From positions 1,364,001 to 1,428,000 of the forward strand of contig NZ_JQHM01000001.1 in assembly GCF_000749845.1 (NCBI RefSeq): DNA of 64,000 nucleotides, in the 5' to 3' direction. Positions within the stretch are counted from its first letter, which is position 1; each line of letters begins with the position of its first letter. The notes beneath the pieces are model-generated. The model worked only from the letters and a program-made list of their open reading frames with translations, ran no database searches and was not told the origin of the DNA. This stretch comes from Pectobacterium betavasculorum. GTDB taxonomy: Bacteria > Pseudomonadota > Gammaproteobacteria > Enterobacterales > Enterobacteriaceae. Position numbers and translations under genes: made by a program. Shown piece by piece: positions 41,438 to 52,105 of this stretch.

Positions 41438-42202
41438 TTACAGGTAACCGCGTTCGGTATTGTGAAACGCGCGTGCATTTTCCTCACGGAACTCACGGCA
41501 GTACTTGGCGACATCCTCGTCTTCTGCTCGGCTCCAGGTGAGTGCAATTGGACGCGGCGCATACGTCGGGTTGGGATCCATCGGGTGTTGCAAAGCCGTC
41601 AACACGACCAGCGTGTCCATCGGTGCATACAGCTCGATGTAGCCACCCGCCTGAGAATGATTGGCGTGAAAGTGAAACTGCCCTTGTGCATCCACCGTGA
41701 CTTTGCTGAACAGGTTGATCGTCATCAGCAAATCTTGCAGATTGAGGTTCCATTTGCCCATTTCGACCAACAGGTTATCCATACCGTTACGGAAAAAGCC
41801 GTTGCGTAATTCCTGATAGCGCCCCTGCCCGTATTTCTCATGCACCTCCTGCGCATTGAGCACGCCGCCCATGCTGTCGTGCCAGCCGCAGGTGTCGGTA
41901 ACGATCGCCGCCAGTACCCGTCCCATATCGGAGTAAAGGCAGTGCCCAACCGTTAATTTGGCGGTATGTTGCCCTTTCAGAGTGTCCGGCAGGTTTAACC
42001 GTTCGCTGGTCTGGTGCGCATTAAACATCAGCAGACCCACATTACCGCCGCCTTCCACATCGGTGATCCGCAGAATCTGTCCGCGCTTGAGAATGAAGGA
42101 GGTATGGCCTCCACCCGGTACCGTTTCTTCATCCAACGTTGACCGGCCTGTCGATGTATTTTTCGATGCGTGTGTGTCTGTTAATACCTGTATCTCTGTC
42201 AT
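41438..42202 (-). CDS. DUF1989 protein, probable carboxyguanidine deiminase subunit
   Basis: 254 residues, paralogous to the next gene: [32 protein letters not shown] with the same Cys/His pattern, and [11 protein letters not shown]. It likely pairs with the sister protein as a heteromeric carboxyguanidine deiminase. ATG 42202 (MTEIQVLTD) has GGAG upstream and avoids a 50-bp overlap with the ATPase gene that the longer frame would need. Confidence 0.8.
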   Translation of the reverse strand: MTEIQVLTDTHASKNTSTGRSTLDEETVPGGGHTSFILKRGQILRITDVEGGGNVGLLMFNAHQTSERLNLPDTLKGQHTAKLTVGHCLYSDMGRVLAAIVTDTCGWHDSMGGVLNAQEVHEKYGQGRYQELRNGFFRNGMDNLLVEMGKWNLNLQDLLMTINLFSKVTVDAQGQFHFHANHSQAGGYIELYAPMDTLVVLTALQHPMDPNPTYAPRPIALTWSRAEDEDVAKYCREFREENARAFHNTERGYL

Positions 42203-42215
42203 CACAGAAAGCTCC

Positions 42216-43007
42216 TTAAACGGGGGATGTCGCCGCACTGACAACAGGAGACAGCGGCGTAAGCGCACGCTTGCGCGTAGCGAGACGCGCCTGATTCAGC
42301 GGGATGTCATAAGTAATACGTGCGCCATAGGCTTCCGGCACATGGGGATCGACGCGCACTTTGTCGAACACCAGCAAACGTGTGCCGAGGTGGAACCCCT
42401 CCGGCAGATCGTGGGTAACCATAAAGACCGTTAAACGGGTTTCCCGCCACAGCTCCAGCAGTAAGGTGTGCATATCGCCGCGAATACCGGGATCCAGCGC
42501 CCCAAAAGGTTCATCAAGCAACAGGATGCGCGGCTGGACAATAAACGCCTGAGCAATCGCAAGCCGCTGCTGCATCCCACCGGAAAGTTGATTGGGATAT
42601 TTGTTCATCGCATGTCCAAGCCCGACGCGTTCCAGCATGCGAGCAGCACTGGCACGGACCTCCTGCTTACGCCGTCCAAACAGCTTGCCGAACCAAGGGG
42701 AGCGCGGTATTTCCAGCCCAATCATCACGTTTTCCAATACGGTTAAATGTGGGAAAACCGAATAGCGCTGAAACACCACGCCGCGACTGACATCCGGTTC
42801 GGCAGGCAACGTTTTCCCTTCGAGTCGCACTTCGCCACGACTGGGCGTTTCCTGCCCCAGCAGCAGGCGCAAAAAGGTGGATTTACCGCAGCCGGATGCG
42901 CCAACCATCGTGCAGAATTCCCCTTCCTCGACGTTCAGGTTCAACCGTTCCAGCACAACGTGGTCGCCGTATTCCTGCCAGATGTTATCGATCTCGATAA
43001 AACTCAT
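42216..43007 (-). CDS. ABC transporter ATP-binding protein of the guanidine operon
   Basis: 263 residues with Walker A GASGCGKSTF, signature LSGGMQQRLAIAQA, Walker B ILLLDEPFGALD and switch His in VTHD; nitrate/sulfonate/taurine-type importer. ATG 43007 overlaps the permease stop as ATGA. The longer frame upstream is out-of-family. It energises import of guanidine or a related compound, by context. Confidence 0.87.
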   Translation of the reverse strand: MSFIEIDNIWQEYGDHVVLERLNLNVEEGEFCTMVGASGCGKSTFLRLLLGQETPSRGEVRLEGKTLPAEPDVSRGVVFQRYSVFPHLTVLENVMIGLEIPRSPWFGKLFGRRKQEVRASAARMLERVGLGHAMNKYPNQLSGGMQQRLAIAQAFIVQPRILLLDEPFGALDPGIRGDMHTLLLELWRETRLTVFMVTHDLPEGFHLGTRLLVFDKVRVDPHVPEAYGARITYDIPLNQARLATRKRALTPLSPVVSAATSPV

Positions 43008-43819
43008 GCTTTGCTTTCCTCTGACCACGGGAACCAGCGGCGATGCAACCAGCGCAGTGCCATATCCATCAACCATGCCAGCAGCGTGATCCACACGACG
43101 TAAGGCAGAATCACGTCCATCGCCAAATAGCGGCGAACCAGAAAGATGCGGTAGCCCAGCCCGGCCGTTGCCGAAATCGCTTCGGCAGAGATGAGAAACA
43201 GCCACGCTGCACCCAGCAGCAGCCGCAGTGAAATCAACAGTCGTGACAGCAGTTGCGGCAGGATGACGCGCAACACCACTACCCAGCTGTTCGCCCCCAG
43301 CGTTTGCGCTTTGATCAGCATTTCCTGTGGGATATTGCGGGCACGCTGTTCGAGATCGCGCGCCAGCATCGGCGTGACGCCAATAACGATCAACATCACT
43401 TTTGAGAGTTCATCGAGTCCGAAGACGATAAAAAGAATGGGTAAAATCGCCAGCGGCGGGATCATCGACAGTACGGTCATCAACGGCGAGAGCGGCGCGC
43501 GGAACAGCGGAAAAGCCCCCGCCGCAATCCCAAACAACAGACTCAACAGGCTGGCGATCCCCAAACCCAGCGCGAGACGCACCAGACTGGCCTGCGTATC
43601 CAGCCAGAACAGGTAGTCACCGCTACGTTTGTCTTCGGTAAATGCCATGCGCTGAATCGCCTCAGCCATTTGCCCAAGGCTTGGCAGCAGTTTGTCATTG
43701 GGATTGGTTTCCAGCCGCAGCGCTGACCCCACGAGGTACATCACCAGCAGCACGGCAAACGGCAGCAGGACAAGCAGCAGCCGTCCGCCTCGGCTGGGGG
43801 AGCGATTGATCAAGCGCAC
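43004..43819 (-). CDS. ABC transporter permease of the guanidine operon
   Basis: 271 residues, about six membrane spans, SsuC/TauC-like. The ATPase-contact loop is AQTLGANSWVVVLRVILPQLLSR. It follows the binding-protein gene by 23 bp and overlaps the ATPase start by 4 bp. Confidence 0.87.
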   Translation of the reverse strand: MRLINRSPSRGGRLLLVLLPFAVLLVMYLVGSALRLETNPNDKLLPSLGQMAEAIQRMAFTEDKRSGDYLFWLDTQASLVRLALGLGIASLLSLLFGIAAGAFPLFRAPLSPLMTVLSMIPPLAILPILFIVFGLDELSKVMLIVIGVTPMLARDLEQRARNIPQEMLIKAQTLGANSWVVVLRVILPQLLSRLLISLRLLLGAAWLFLISAEAISATAGLGYRIFLVRRYLAMDVILPYVVWITLLAWLMDMALRWLHRRWFPWSEESKA

Positions 43820-43842
43820 GATAGTCTCTCCAGTCTGCGAGG

Positions 43843-44901
43843 TCAGAGTTTGTTCTCTGCGGCCAGACGCACGAAGGTGTCGTCAAAGCGCAGTTTCACA
43901 TTCGCGCTGTCACCTTGCGTGACCTGCCCAGGGAACGTCATGCCGATAAAATCGGCACTCTGAGCACCAGTGCCGAGCAACCCTTTATCAAAGGAGAAGT
44001 CTGCAACGCGTTTCATGGTGTTCGGGAGATCGGCGCTGGTCAGAAACGCCAGGTTGTCCTGTGCGGAATAAAATAAATGGGTGGTTTTTAGCTGTGCCTG
44101 ATAGCCTGCTAAATCGGTACCGGAAGCGGCCGCCATCGATTCCAGCGCGGGTTTGTCGCCCGCCTTCATCAGCGCCATCATTTCAAACCAGGCACCGGCT
44201 AGCGCTTTACCTAGCGCTGGATTCTCTTGTAGCGCCTGCGTGTTCACGACCATCATGTCGATCAGTTCGCCAGGGATCTGACCGGACTGAAAGACTTCCG
44301 AGGTATCCGGCTGGCTTTTAATCGCGGAAAGCTGTGGGTTCCAGGCGACAGCAGCCTGTACGCTGCGGGTGGCGAAGGCGGCAACAATATCGGCATCCGA
44401 CGTGTTGACGACGGTGACATCCCGCTCACGCAATCCGGCGGTTTCCAGACCGCGCACCAGCAGGTAATGCGAAACGGAGAGTTCAGGCAGATTGACCTTC
44501 ATCCCACGCAAATCGCTCAGCGTTTTTCCTTTGCCCTTGAGTACGATACCGTCATTGCCTGCGGAGAAACTACCAAGCAGCAGCGCCGTGGTATCCACAC
44601 CGCCCGCCGCCGGAATGGTCAACGCATCCATGTTGGTCATGGTGCAGCCGTCAAACTGTCCGGCGGTGTATTGATTGATCGACTCGACGTAGTCGTTAAG
44701 CTGGGTAACCTTAATCTTAATGCCGTACTTATCGGCCCATTTATCGATAATGCCCTGCGTGCCGATGAAGCCCCACGGCATCCAGCCAGCGTAGATAGTC
44801 CAGCACACGTTGAATTGCGTTTTAGGCGCAGCCGGTGAAGGGAAGCTCAGCAGCGCTGAGAGACTGAGGACGCAAACGCCCAGTAAACGAGATAGATTCA
44901 T
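43843..44901 (-). CDS. ABC transporter substrate-binding protein (guanidine operon)
   Basis: 352 residues with a signal peptide (cleavage near SPAAP) and a nitrate/taurine-type binding fold (VCWTIYAGWMPWGF, GQFDGCTMTNMDALTIPAAGG). Homologues are usually labelled putative urea transporter proteins; the upstream guanidine riboswitch suggests guanidine or a guanidinium compound. GGAGG lies 8 bases before the ATG, just after the riboswitch terminator. Confidence 0.85.
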   Translation of the reverse strand: MNLSRLLGVCVLSLSALLSFPSPAAPKTQFNVCWTIYAGWMPWGFIGTQGIIDKWADKYGIKIKVTQLNDYVESINQYTAGQFDGCTMTNMDALTIPAAGGVDTTALLLGSFSAGNDGIVLKGKGKTLSDLRGMKVNLPELSVSHYLLVRGLETAGLRERDVTVVNTSDADIVAAFATRSVQAAVAWNPQLSAIKSQPDTSEVFQSGQIPGELIDMMVVNTQALQENPALGKALAGAWFEMMALMKAGDKPALESMAAASGTDLAGYQAQLKTTHLFYSAQDNLAFLTSADLPNTMKRVADFSFDKGLLGTGAQSADFIGMTFPGQVTQGDSANVKLRFDDTFVRLAAENKL

Positions 44902-44919
44902 GCCAGACCTCCGGTTGAG

Positions 44920-44970
44920 TAAGAAAAAAGCGGGAACAGCGCGACACCATGGGTGTTGCTGTCTCCCGGG
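44920..44970 (-). terminator. Attenuator of the guanidine-I riboswitch
   Basis: Minus-strand arms CGGGAGACAGC and GCTGTTCCCG enclose a nested small hairpin (ACACC-CAT-GGTGT) and are followed by CTTTTTTCTT. The first arm overlaps the last conserved segment of the aptamer, so ligand binding would prevent the terminator and turn the operon on. Confidence 0.85.
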
Positions 44971-45057
44971 CTTTTGTCCCGCCGTGTAACCTCAACTGGA
45001 GGTCGCCAGCTCTCGGACCAGACATCCATATTGCATGGATCGGAACCCTAGCCAGCT
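44962..45057 (-). ncRNA. Guanidine-I (ykkC) riboswitch aptamer
   Basis: Read on the minus strand, the three invariant ykkC blocks occur in order: CTAGGGTTCCG (45051-45041), CTGGTCCGAGAG (45021-45010) and ACACGGCGGGACAAAAGCCC (44987-44968) followed by GGGAGA. It lies directly upstream of the transporter, deiminase and carboxylase genes, matching the known use of this riboswitch for guanidine degradation operons. Confidence 0.95.
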
Positions 45058-45103
45058 ATTCAGGTTGTTCAGCGCCCTATGTGGTGCTGTCCCGAAGAGA
45101 CTA

Positions 45104-45121
45104 GAGCAAAATGCGTGCCAG
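45104..45121 (-). promoter_or_regulatory. Sigma-54 promoter of the guanidine operon
   Basis: The minus strand reads CTGGCACGCATTTTGCTC, an exact match to the -24/-12 consensus TGGCACG-N4-TTGCW. A start near 45093 would place the aptamer about 35 nt into the transcript. A GGTGCA half-site (45184-45189) facing CGCGCC (45173-45178) may be part of an NtrC site. This implies nitrogen-limitation control. The rest of 45122-45244 shows nothing else. Confidence 0.75.
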
Positions 45122-45244
45122 CACCGGAGATGCCGCTACGGCTGGTATTTGGGCAGGGAAGAATGCCGCTCTCGCGCCAGCACGGTGCAGCAGCACAATG
45201 AACGCGCCTCACGGCAGTGCAGAGATCTTGAGTTGGTGTAGGAT

Positions 45245-45658
45245 TTAGTGTTTAGCATCGCTCGCCGCTATTTTTTCCAGCAGCGCACTAAACATGGCTT
45301 GTTCGTCCGAGGACAGAGCCTGAAGCATCTGTGCTTCAATCTGCTTTTCCTGATGCAGAAAAACCTGTGTAAACACGACGCCTTTATCGGACAAGCTGAG
45401 CCACACGCTGCGGCCATCATCCGGATTATCTATTTTGCGGACATAATCACGCTTGACCAACTCAGCCACCATTCGGGTAATTTGCGCCTTATCCCGACCA
45501 ACAGTTTTCGCCAGCAACTGAGGCGTAATCCGCCCTTCCATCGCGATGATCTTACATAGCCGAATGTGCACGACATCCAGACTAATATCGTGCGCTTTCA
45601 TTTGTTCCTGCATCTGTGCCTTATAACTTTCTAATAAGGCAAAAAGGGCTTTCATCAT
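45245..45658 (-). CDS. MarR-family transcriptional regulator
   Basis: 137 residues with a winged helix-turn-helix (ITPQLLAKTVGRDKAQITRM, VAELVKRDYVRKIDNPDDGR, with the DxR wing). Divergent from a DUF3861 gene 81 bp away. Two perfect palindromes in that gap suggest that it represses both itself and the neighbour. Ligand unknown. It lies upstream of the guanidine operon on the same strand, but the sigma-54 promoter and riboswitch between them make it unlikely to be the operon regulator. Confidence 0.85.
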   Translation of the reverse strand: MMKALFALLESYKAQMQEQMKAHDISLDVVHIRLCKIIAMEGRITPQLLAKTVGRDKAQITRMVAELVKRDYVRKIDNPDDGRSVWLSLSDKGVVFTQVFLHQEKQIEAQMLQALSSDEQAMFSALLEKIAASDAKH

Positions 45659-45663
45659 GTTTT

Positions 45664-45709
45664 ATTGACTCAGTCAATCAATGGTCATATAGTTGATCTT
45701 ATCAACTAT
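45664..45709. promoter_or_regulatory. Paired operators for the MarR regulator
   Basis: Two perfect inverted repeats: ATTGACT-C-AGTCAAT (45664-45678) and ATAGTTGAT-CTT-ATCAACTAT (45689-45709), both built around TTGA/TCAA. They fill the short divergent promoter between the MarR gene and the DUF3861 gene. Confidence 0.65.
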
Positions 45710-45739
45710 CTATTATGAGTTCAATTTAGTGAGGACATT

Positions 45740-46003
45740 ATGGGAAACACCTATCAGATTACGGTGGAAGAAAAAGCTGAGCAGCAACGCACGCTGTCGT
45801 TTGAATTCTCGCTTCACGATGATCTGTTCAAGCTACTAGAAAAAGTCGACGGCAAGATGGACATGACGCCGGAACAAACTCAGGCTTTTATGGTGGGATT
45901 GAAGCTATTTAGTGAGGTGATGATGCAGCAAAGAAAGCATCCGCTGTTTAAGGAATTTTCTGCCCCGTTCAGAGAATTCATGATGAAGCTGAAGAAACAG
46001 TGA
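45740..46003 (+). CDS. DUF3861 family protein
   Basis: 87 residues, charged and without signal or membrane segment; pattern MGNTYQITVEEKAEQQ, FEFSLHDDLFKLLEKV, EVMMQQRKHPLFKEF. DUF3861 proteins are small and of unknown function, often next to a MarR-like regulator. AGTGAGGA lies before the ATG. Confidence 0.75.
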   Translation: MGNTYQITVEEKAEQQRTLSFEFSLHDDLFKLLEKVDGKMDMTPEQTQAFMVGLKLFSEVMMQQRKHPLFKEFSAPFREFMMKLKKQ

Positions 46004-46089
46004 TCGGCACAGACACACCGAAAATGCATCACAGTAGAAAATGATTCTCCCCACGCGGCACAAGCGCCCGCGCAGGGAGTGGTTACGTC

Positions 46090-48981
<2,892 letters not shown>

Positions 48982-49058
48982 ACGACCGTAGCTCAGTTGG
49001 TTAGAGCACCACCTTGACATGGTGGGGGTCGGTGGTTCGAGTCCACTCGGTCGTACCA
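48982..49058 (+). tRNA. tRNA-Val (GAC), valV-like
   Basis: 77 nt with encoded CCA. Acceptor ACGACCG / CGGTCGT, anticodon loop TTGACAT (GAC), T-loop TTCGAGT. The body is identical in pattern to E. coli valV except for paired changes in the acceptor stem, which starts with A1-U72 in place of the usual G1-C72. It is the second of two tRNA-Val(GAC) genes, 17 kb from the first. Confidence 0.94.
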
Positions 49059-49242
49059 ATTCATGTTCTAAAAATATTACCCTGCGCCCGTAGGTTAATG
49101 AATGTGAATTGAAATTTCCCTTACTCGTATCTTGTTAAATTCCTCAAAATAAATTCAACGTTTATTCGTTCGCTTTAATTTAAATGATGCAAGCCACACA
49201 GCTAACCGATACATACTACCGAGTAGCTAAACCGAGCTTTGG

Positions 49243-50130
49243 CTATTGCGCCAATGCCTGATCAATATAGCGGGTAAACAGTTTGTAGAGTTTCCCTGGT
49301 CGTGTCACGCTCAGCACAAGCTGAATGGCTGGAACGCTGGGAGCGCCGTCTTCCGGTCCCAGAACATATAGCGCCTCGGAAAGAGCACTCTTCGGCAGTA
49401 AACCAATCCCCAGTCCATTTGCCGCCGCGCCTCGGATGTTATCAAAAGACCCGCTTACATAAGAAAAGTAATATGGACGTCCAACATGCTCCAAGGCAGA
49501 AACCGCGCATTTCCGGATCACACAACCATCTGGGAAAGTGACGAGAGGGATTTCATCCATCTCACTGAAATTCACTGCGCCTGAACTGACCCAGTGAAGA
49601 GATTCCACACGCAGAATTCTTTCTGTTTCAGAAATCAGCGGCTGTCCCGCCATTCCTTTAAGGATCACCACATCCAGACGTTGCTGTGCCACCATCGAAG
49701 ACAGCACATTTGATGAAGCTGCCGTGATTTCTACCCTTAGTCCAGGATTTTCCTCAAGGCATAACGAAATGATTTCATGCAGATTCTTAACCTCAAAATC
49801 ATCTGGAACGCCAAGTGCTACGCGACCTGTCATAGGGGATTTCTTCAATGCGCCAATTGCTCGATTCGTACGTAGCAAGATATCACGGGCAGCGGGCAGC
49901 AACTGTCGTCCTTCTTCGGTCAAGCCAAGAATGTGCCCCTGACGCCGTTCGATGAGGCGACAGCCAACATCTTCCTCTAAGCGTTTCAGGCCAGCACTAA
50001 GCGTTGATTGCGTTCGTCCCAGCTCTTCACCCGCGCGTCCAAAACCTCCGTATTCCGCGATGGATACAAAGATACGCAGTTGTTCGAGCGTGATACCACG
50101 CCCCTCTATCCGCCCTACTTGCGCTCGCAT
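49243..50130 (-). CDS. LysR-family transcriptional regulator
   Basis: 295 residues. The helix-turn-helix is at about residues 14-72 (LEQLRIFVSIAEYGGFGRAG, LGRTQSTLSAGLKRLEEDVG) and the effector domain follows (VALGVPDDFEVKNLHEI). Divergent from an AEC-type transporter gene across 139 bp containing a 15-bp palindrome, so it probably controls that gene. The inducer is unknown. Confidence 0.9.
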   Translation of the reverse strand: MRAQVGRIEGRGITLEQLRIFVSIAEYGGFGRAGEELGRTQSTLSAGLKRLEEDVGCRLIERRQGHILGLTEEGRQLLPAARDILLRTNRAIGALKKSPMTGRVALGVPDDFEVKNLHEIISLCLEENPGLRVEITAASSNVLSSMVAQQRLDVVILKGMAGQPLISETERILRVESLHWVSSGAVNFSEMDEIPLVTFPDGCVIRKCAVSALEHVGRPYYFSYVSGSFDNIRGAAANGLGIGLLPKSALSEALYVLGPEDGAPSVPAIQLVLSVTRPGKLYKLFTRYIDQALAQ

Positions 50131-50158
50131 CGTTATCCTACCTCTTGAGATTATCGTT

Positions 50159-50173
50159 ATTGATTAAATCAAT
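50159..50173. promoter_or_regulatory. LysR-type operator candidate
   Basis: ATTGATT-A-AATCAAT, a perfect 15-bp palindrome containing the T-N11-A pattern of LysR sites, 29 bp upstream of the regulator start and in the divergent promoter. Confidence 0.55.
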
Positions 50174-50269
50174 TATCAGCACATCATAATTCATTTAGAA
50201 GTTTATGAAACACTCGGCAAGATCCAAGGGTCGATATCGTCAAAAATTAGTAAATAAAGAGGCTCATCC

Positions 50270-51016
50270 ATGTTCTTGATTGTCGTTCCCCTATTTCTGG
50301 TGATTCTCGTTGGCTACTGTTATGGAAGAACAAGGTCCGACAGTGGTAATGCAGATAAGTTAATCAACGATTATGTCTTGTATATTGCGCTACCAGCCTT
50401 GTTGTTCATTGCCGTGGCACGAGCAGACACTGGCGATCTGAAACAGTGGGGTTTTATTCTGTCAACGCTGATCGGAATCACGGCGTCCTACGCGCTTGCC
50501 ACATTGTTGGCAAAGCGTATGAAGATCGCGCTGCCACACTCCTCCATTCTTAGCATGGGGGCGTGTTATGGCACCACGGGATACATGGGTGTGCCGATTT
50601 TGATTTCAGTCTATGGCGAACAGGCAGCACTGCCCGCGGCGCTGGCAACTATTCTGCACAATATCCCAGCTATCATGGCCGTGATCGTCAGTTGGGATGT
50701 GTTCTCTAAACGGGTGACAGGTGCTAACACGCGGCTGATTCAAAGTGTAGGACGCTCGGCGCTGACTACCGTGAAGAATCCATTGACGATCTCCGTACTT
50801 GCTGGCTTGGCATTCGTTCTGTTCGATATTCAAGTCCCTACCGTCATCGAATCCTTTGCGCGTTTTCTCGGCGGTGCAGCAGGCCCAACCGCATTATTTG
50901 CACTAGGTCTGGGTCTTGCCAGACTGAAAGTCAGAGAGCACCTGAACGTCACGGTCAGCAAAACGGTGCTACCGATGATTGCGCTAAAACTCGTGATACA
51001 GCCCATCATTACTTGA
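50270..51016 (+). CDS. AEC-family (auxin efflux carrier) transporter, C-terminally truncated
   Basis: 248 residues with about eight membrane spans. Family segments are LIVVPLFLVILVGYCYGR, LINDYVLYIALPALLF and GACYGTTGYMGVPI in the first half, and KNPLTISVLAGLAF, FALGLGLA and LKLVIQPIIT in the second. Complete AEC proteins have about 310 residues; this one stops right after the VIQPIIT segment, lacking the last two spans. The stop is 83 bp from the tailocin invertase gene. Probably non-functional, though the frame up to the stop is clean. Confidence 0.75.
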   Translation: MFLIVVPLFLVILVGYCYGRTRSDSGNADKLINDYVLYIALPALLFIAVARADTGDLKQWGFILSTLIGITASYALATLLAKRMKIALPHSSILSMGACYGTTGYMGVPILISVYGEQAALPAALATILHNIPAIMAVIVSWDVFSKRVTGANTRLIQSVGRSALTTVKNPLTISVLAGLAFVLFDIQVPTVIESFARFLGGAAGPTALFALGLGLARLKVREHLNVTVSKTVLPMIALKLVIQPIIT

Positions 51017-51099
51017 TGCGCCGCACGATAAATGCGGCACATCCTGCGCGATAAATTAAACACCCGCACTGTTACGCATACTGTAAAAAAATTACAAAA

Positions 51100-51657
51100 T
51101 TATGCATCGCAAACTGGGAAGTGCTTATAGATGGTAGACATGCCCACATCATAAATAATTGCCAATTGCTGTCTGCTGTGTCCCGCATTCAGTAACCGTT
51201 TAATCATCTCCCTATCTTCTAATGTAAAAGCTTGTGGTCTACCACCAATACGTCCTTTTTCTCTCGCAGCAGCTAATCCTGCTAACGTCCTTTCAACAAT
51301 TAGCTCTCTTTCCATTTCGGCAAGGGCTGACATGACGTGGAAGAAAAAACGCCCCATTGGGGTTGATGTATCTATGCTGTCAGTTAATGAACGAAAGTGA
51401 ATACCTCGCTCATGGAGTTCAGAGATCAATGTAACTAAATTCTTCACGCTGCGCCCCAGTCGATCCAGTTTCCAAACGACGAGCGTATCTCCCTTTTCCA
51501 TGCATTTTAATGCACGTCTAAGTCCAGGCCGATTAGCTATCCGCCCGCTCATTTTGTCTTCAAAAACCTGTTCGCATTCTGCGCTAATCAATGCATTGCG
51601 CTGTAAATCACTGCATTGGTCATTTGTTGACACCCTCATATAGCCAATTTTCGCCAT
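51100..51657 (-). CDS. Serine DNA invertase (Pin/Hin family)
   Basis: 185 residues. The resolvase domain starts MAKIGYMRVSTNDQ with catalytic Ser10; the family Arg region is DKMSGRIANRPGLRRAL and KLDRLGRSVKNL. The C-terminal helix-turn-helix is EDREMIKRLLNAGHSRQQLA and following. ATG 51657 is the family start; the frame runs 19 codons upstream. It ends 62 bp from a 26-bp crossover site and should flip the adjacent 693-bp segment that exchanges tail-fibre tips. The orthologue in carotovoricin Er has this role. Confidence 0.93.
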   Translation of the reverse strand: MAKIGYMRVSTNDQCSDLQRNALISAECEQVFEDKMSGRIANRPGLRRALKCMEKGDTLVVWKLDRLGRSVKNLVTLISELHERGIHFRSLTDSIDTSTPMGRFFFHVMSALAEMERELIVERTLAGLAAAREKGRIGGRPQAFTLEDREMIKRLLNAGHSRQQLAIIYDVGMSTIYKHFPVCDA

Positions 51658-51718
51658 CTGTAAGAATCCACTTATAATAAAGAGAGGGGGATTTTTACAG
51701 ATGGGCCACAGCATGGCA

Positions 51719-51744
51719 CTCCTGAAAACCTCGGTTTTGTGGAA
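51719..51744 (+). repeat. Invertase crossover site, outer copy
   Basis: 26 bp of the 12-2-12 type: arm CTCCTGAAAACC, central TC, arm GGTTTTGTGGAA. This matches the gix/hix/pin-type consensus (AAACC-N2-GGTTT core). It differs at two positions from the inner copy, which is inverted. Confidence 0.9.
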
Positions 51745-52080
51745 CAGTTGATTTATCCAGAGGGAACAGAAAATGCACCGGGCACAATCACAGCAAATAA
51801 GTCAGTAAATGTAGCCAATCCATTTAATACTTTGGGCTGCATGATTCAAATAGAATTCCTAATTGACGACGAATGGGGCGTTGCGTGCAATGGAATACAT
51901 GAGGGAACTGTAGCAGGCCAAACGATGGGGATAGGAGCTAATTTTTTAGATAAAAATACGATTGTGATAAAGACTGGTAGCGCTACGATTACACGCGGTG
52001 GTTTATGGGATGCAAATCCGTGGAATAAGGGGCAAATGAATAGCGCAAAATATCGTTTGCGAGTCATTAAATTGACATAG
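51719..52080 (+). CDS. Silent alternative tail-fibre C-terminal cassette
   Basis: Through the crossover site the plus strand reads T-P-E-N-L-G-F-V, exactly the fibre residues just before its own variable tip. It then continues EQLIYPEGTENAPGTITANK and ends KYRLRVIKLT with a stop at 52080. It has no start of its own and lies opposite the fibre gene. Inversion would fuse it to the constant fibre part, replacing the present tip GIIDTGSGAGFYWRK. The fold is not recognised; it is presumably a receptor-binding tip. Confidence 0.85.
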
Positions 52081-52105
52081 TATTGTGGCCCGGTGGGCCA
52101 CTAAT

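Noticed and set aside
51024..51056. Direct repeat GCACGATAAAT / GCGCGATAAAT as a possible attachment site
   Set aside because: Too short and imperfect, and no partner copy could be sought beyond the window edge.
51739..52080. Independent gene of 113 codons starting at an ATG
   Set aside because: The apparent ATG lies inside the crossover site reading frame; the frame is continuous with the fibre codons T-P-E-N-L-G-F-V, so it is a silent cassette without its own start.
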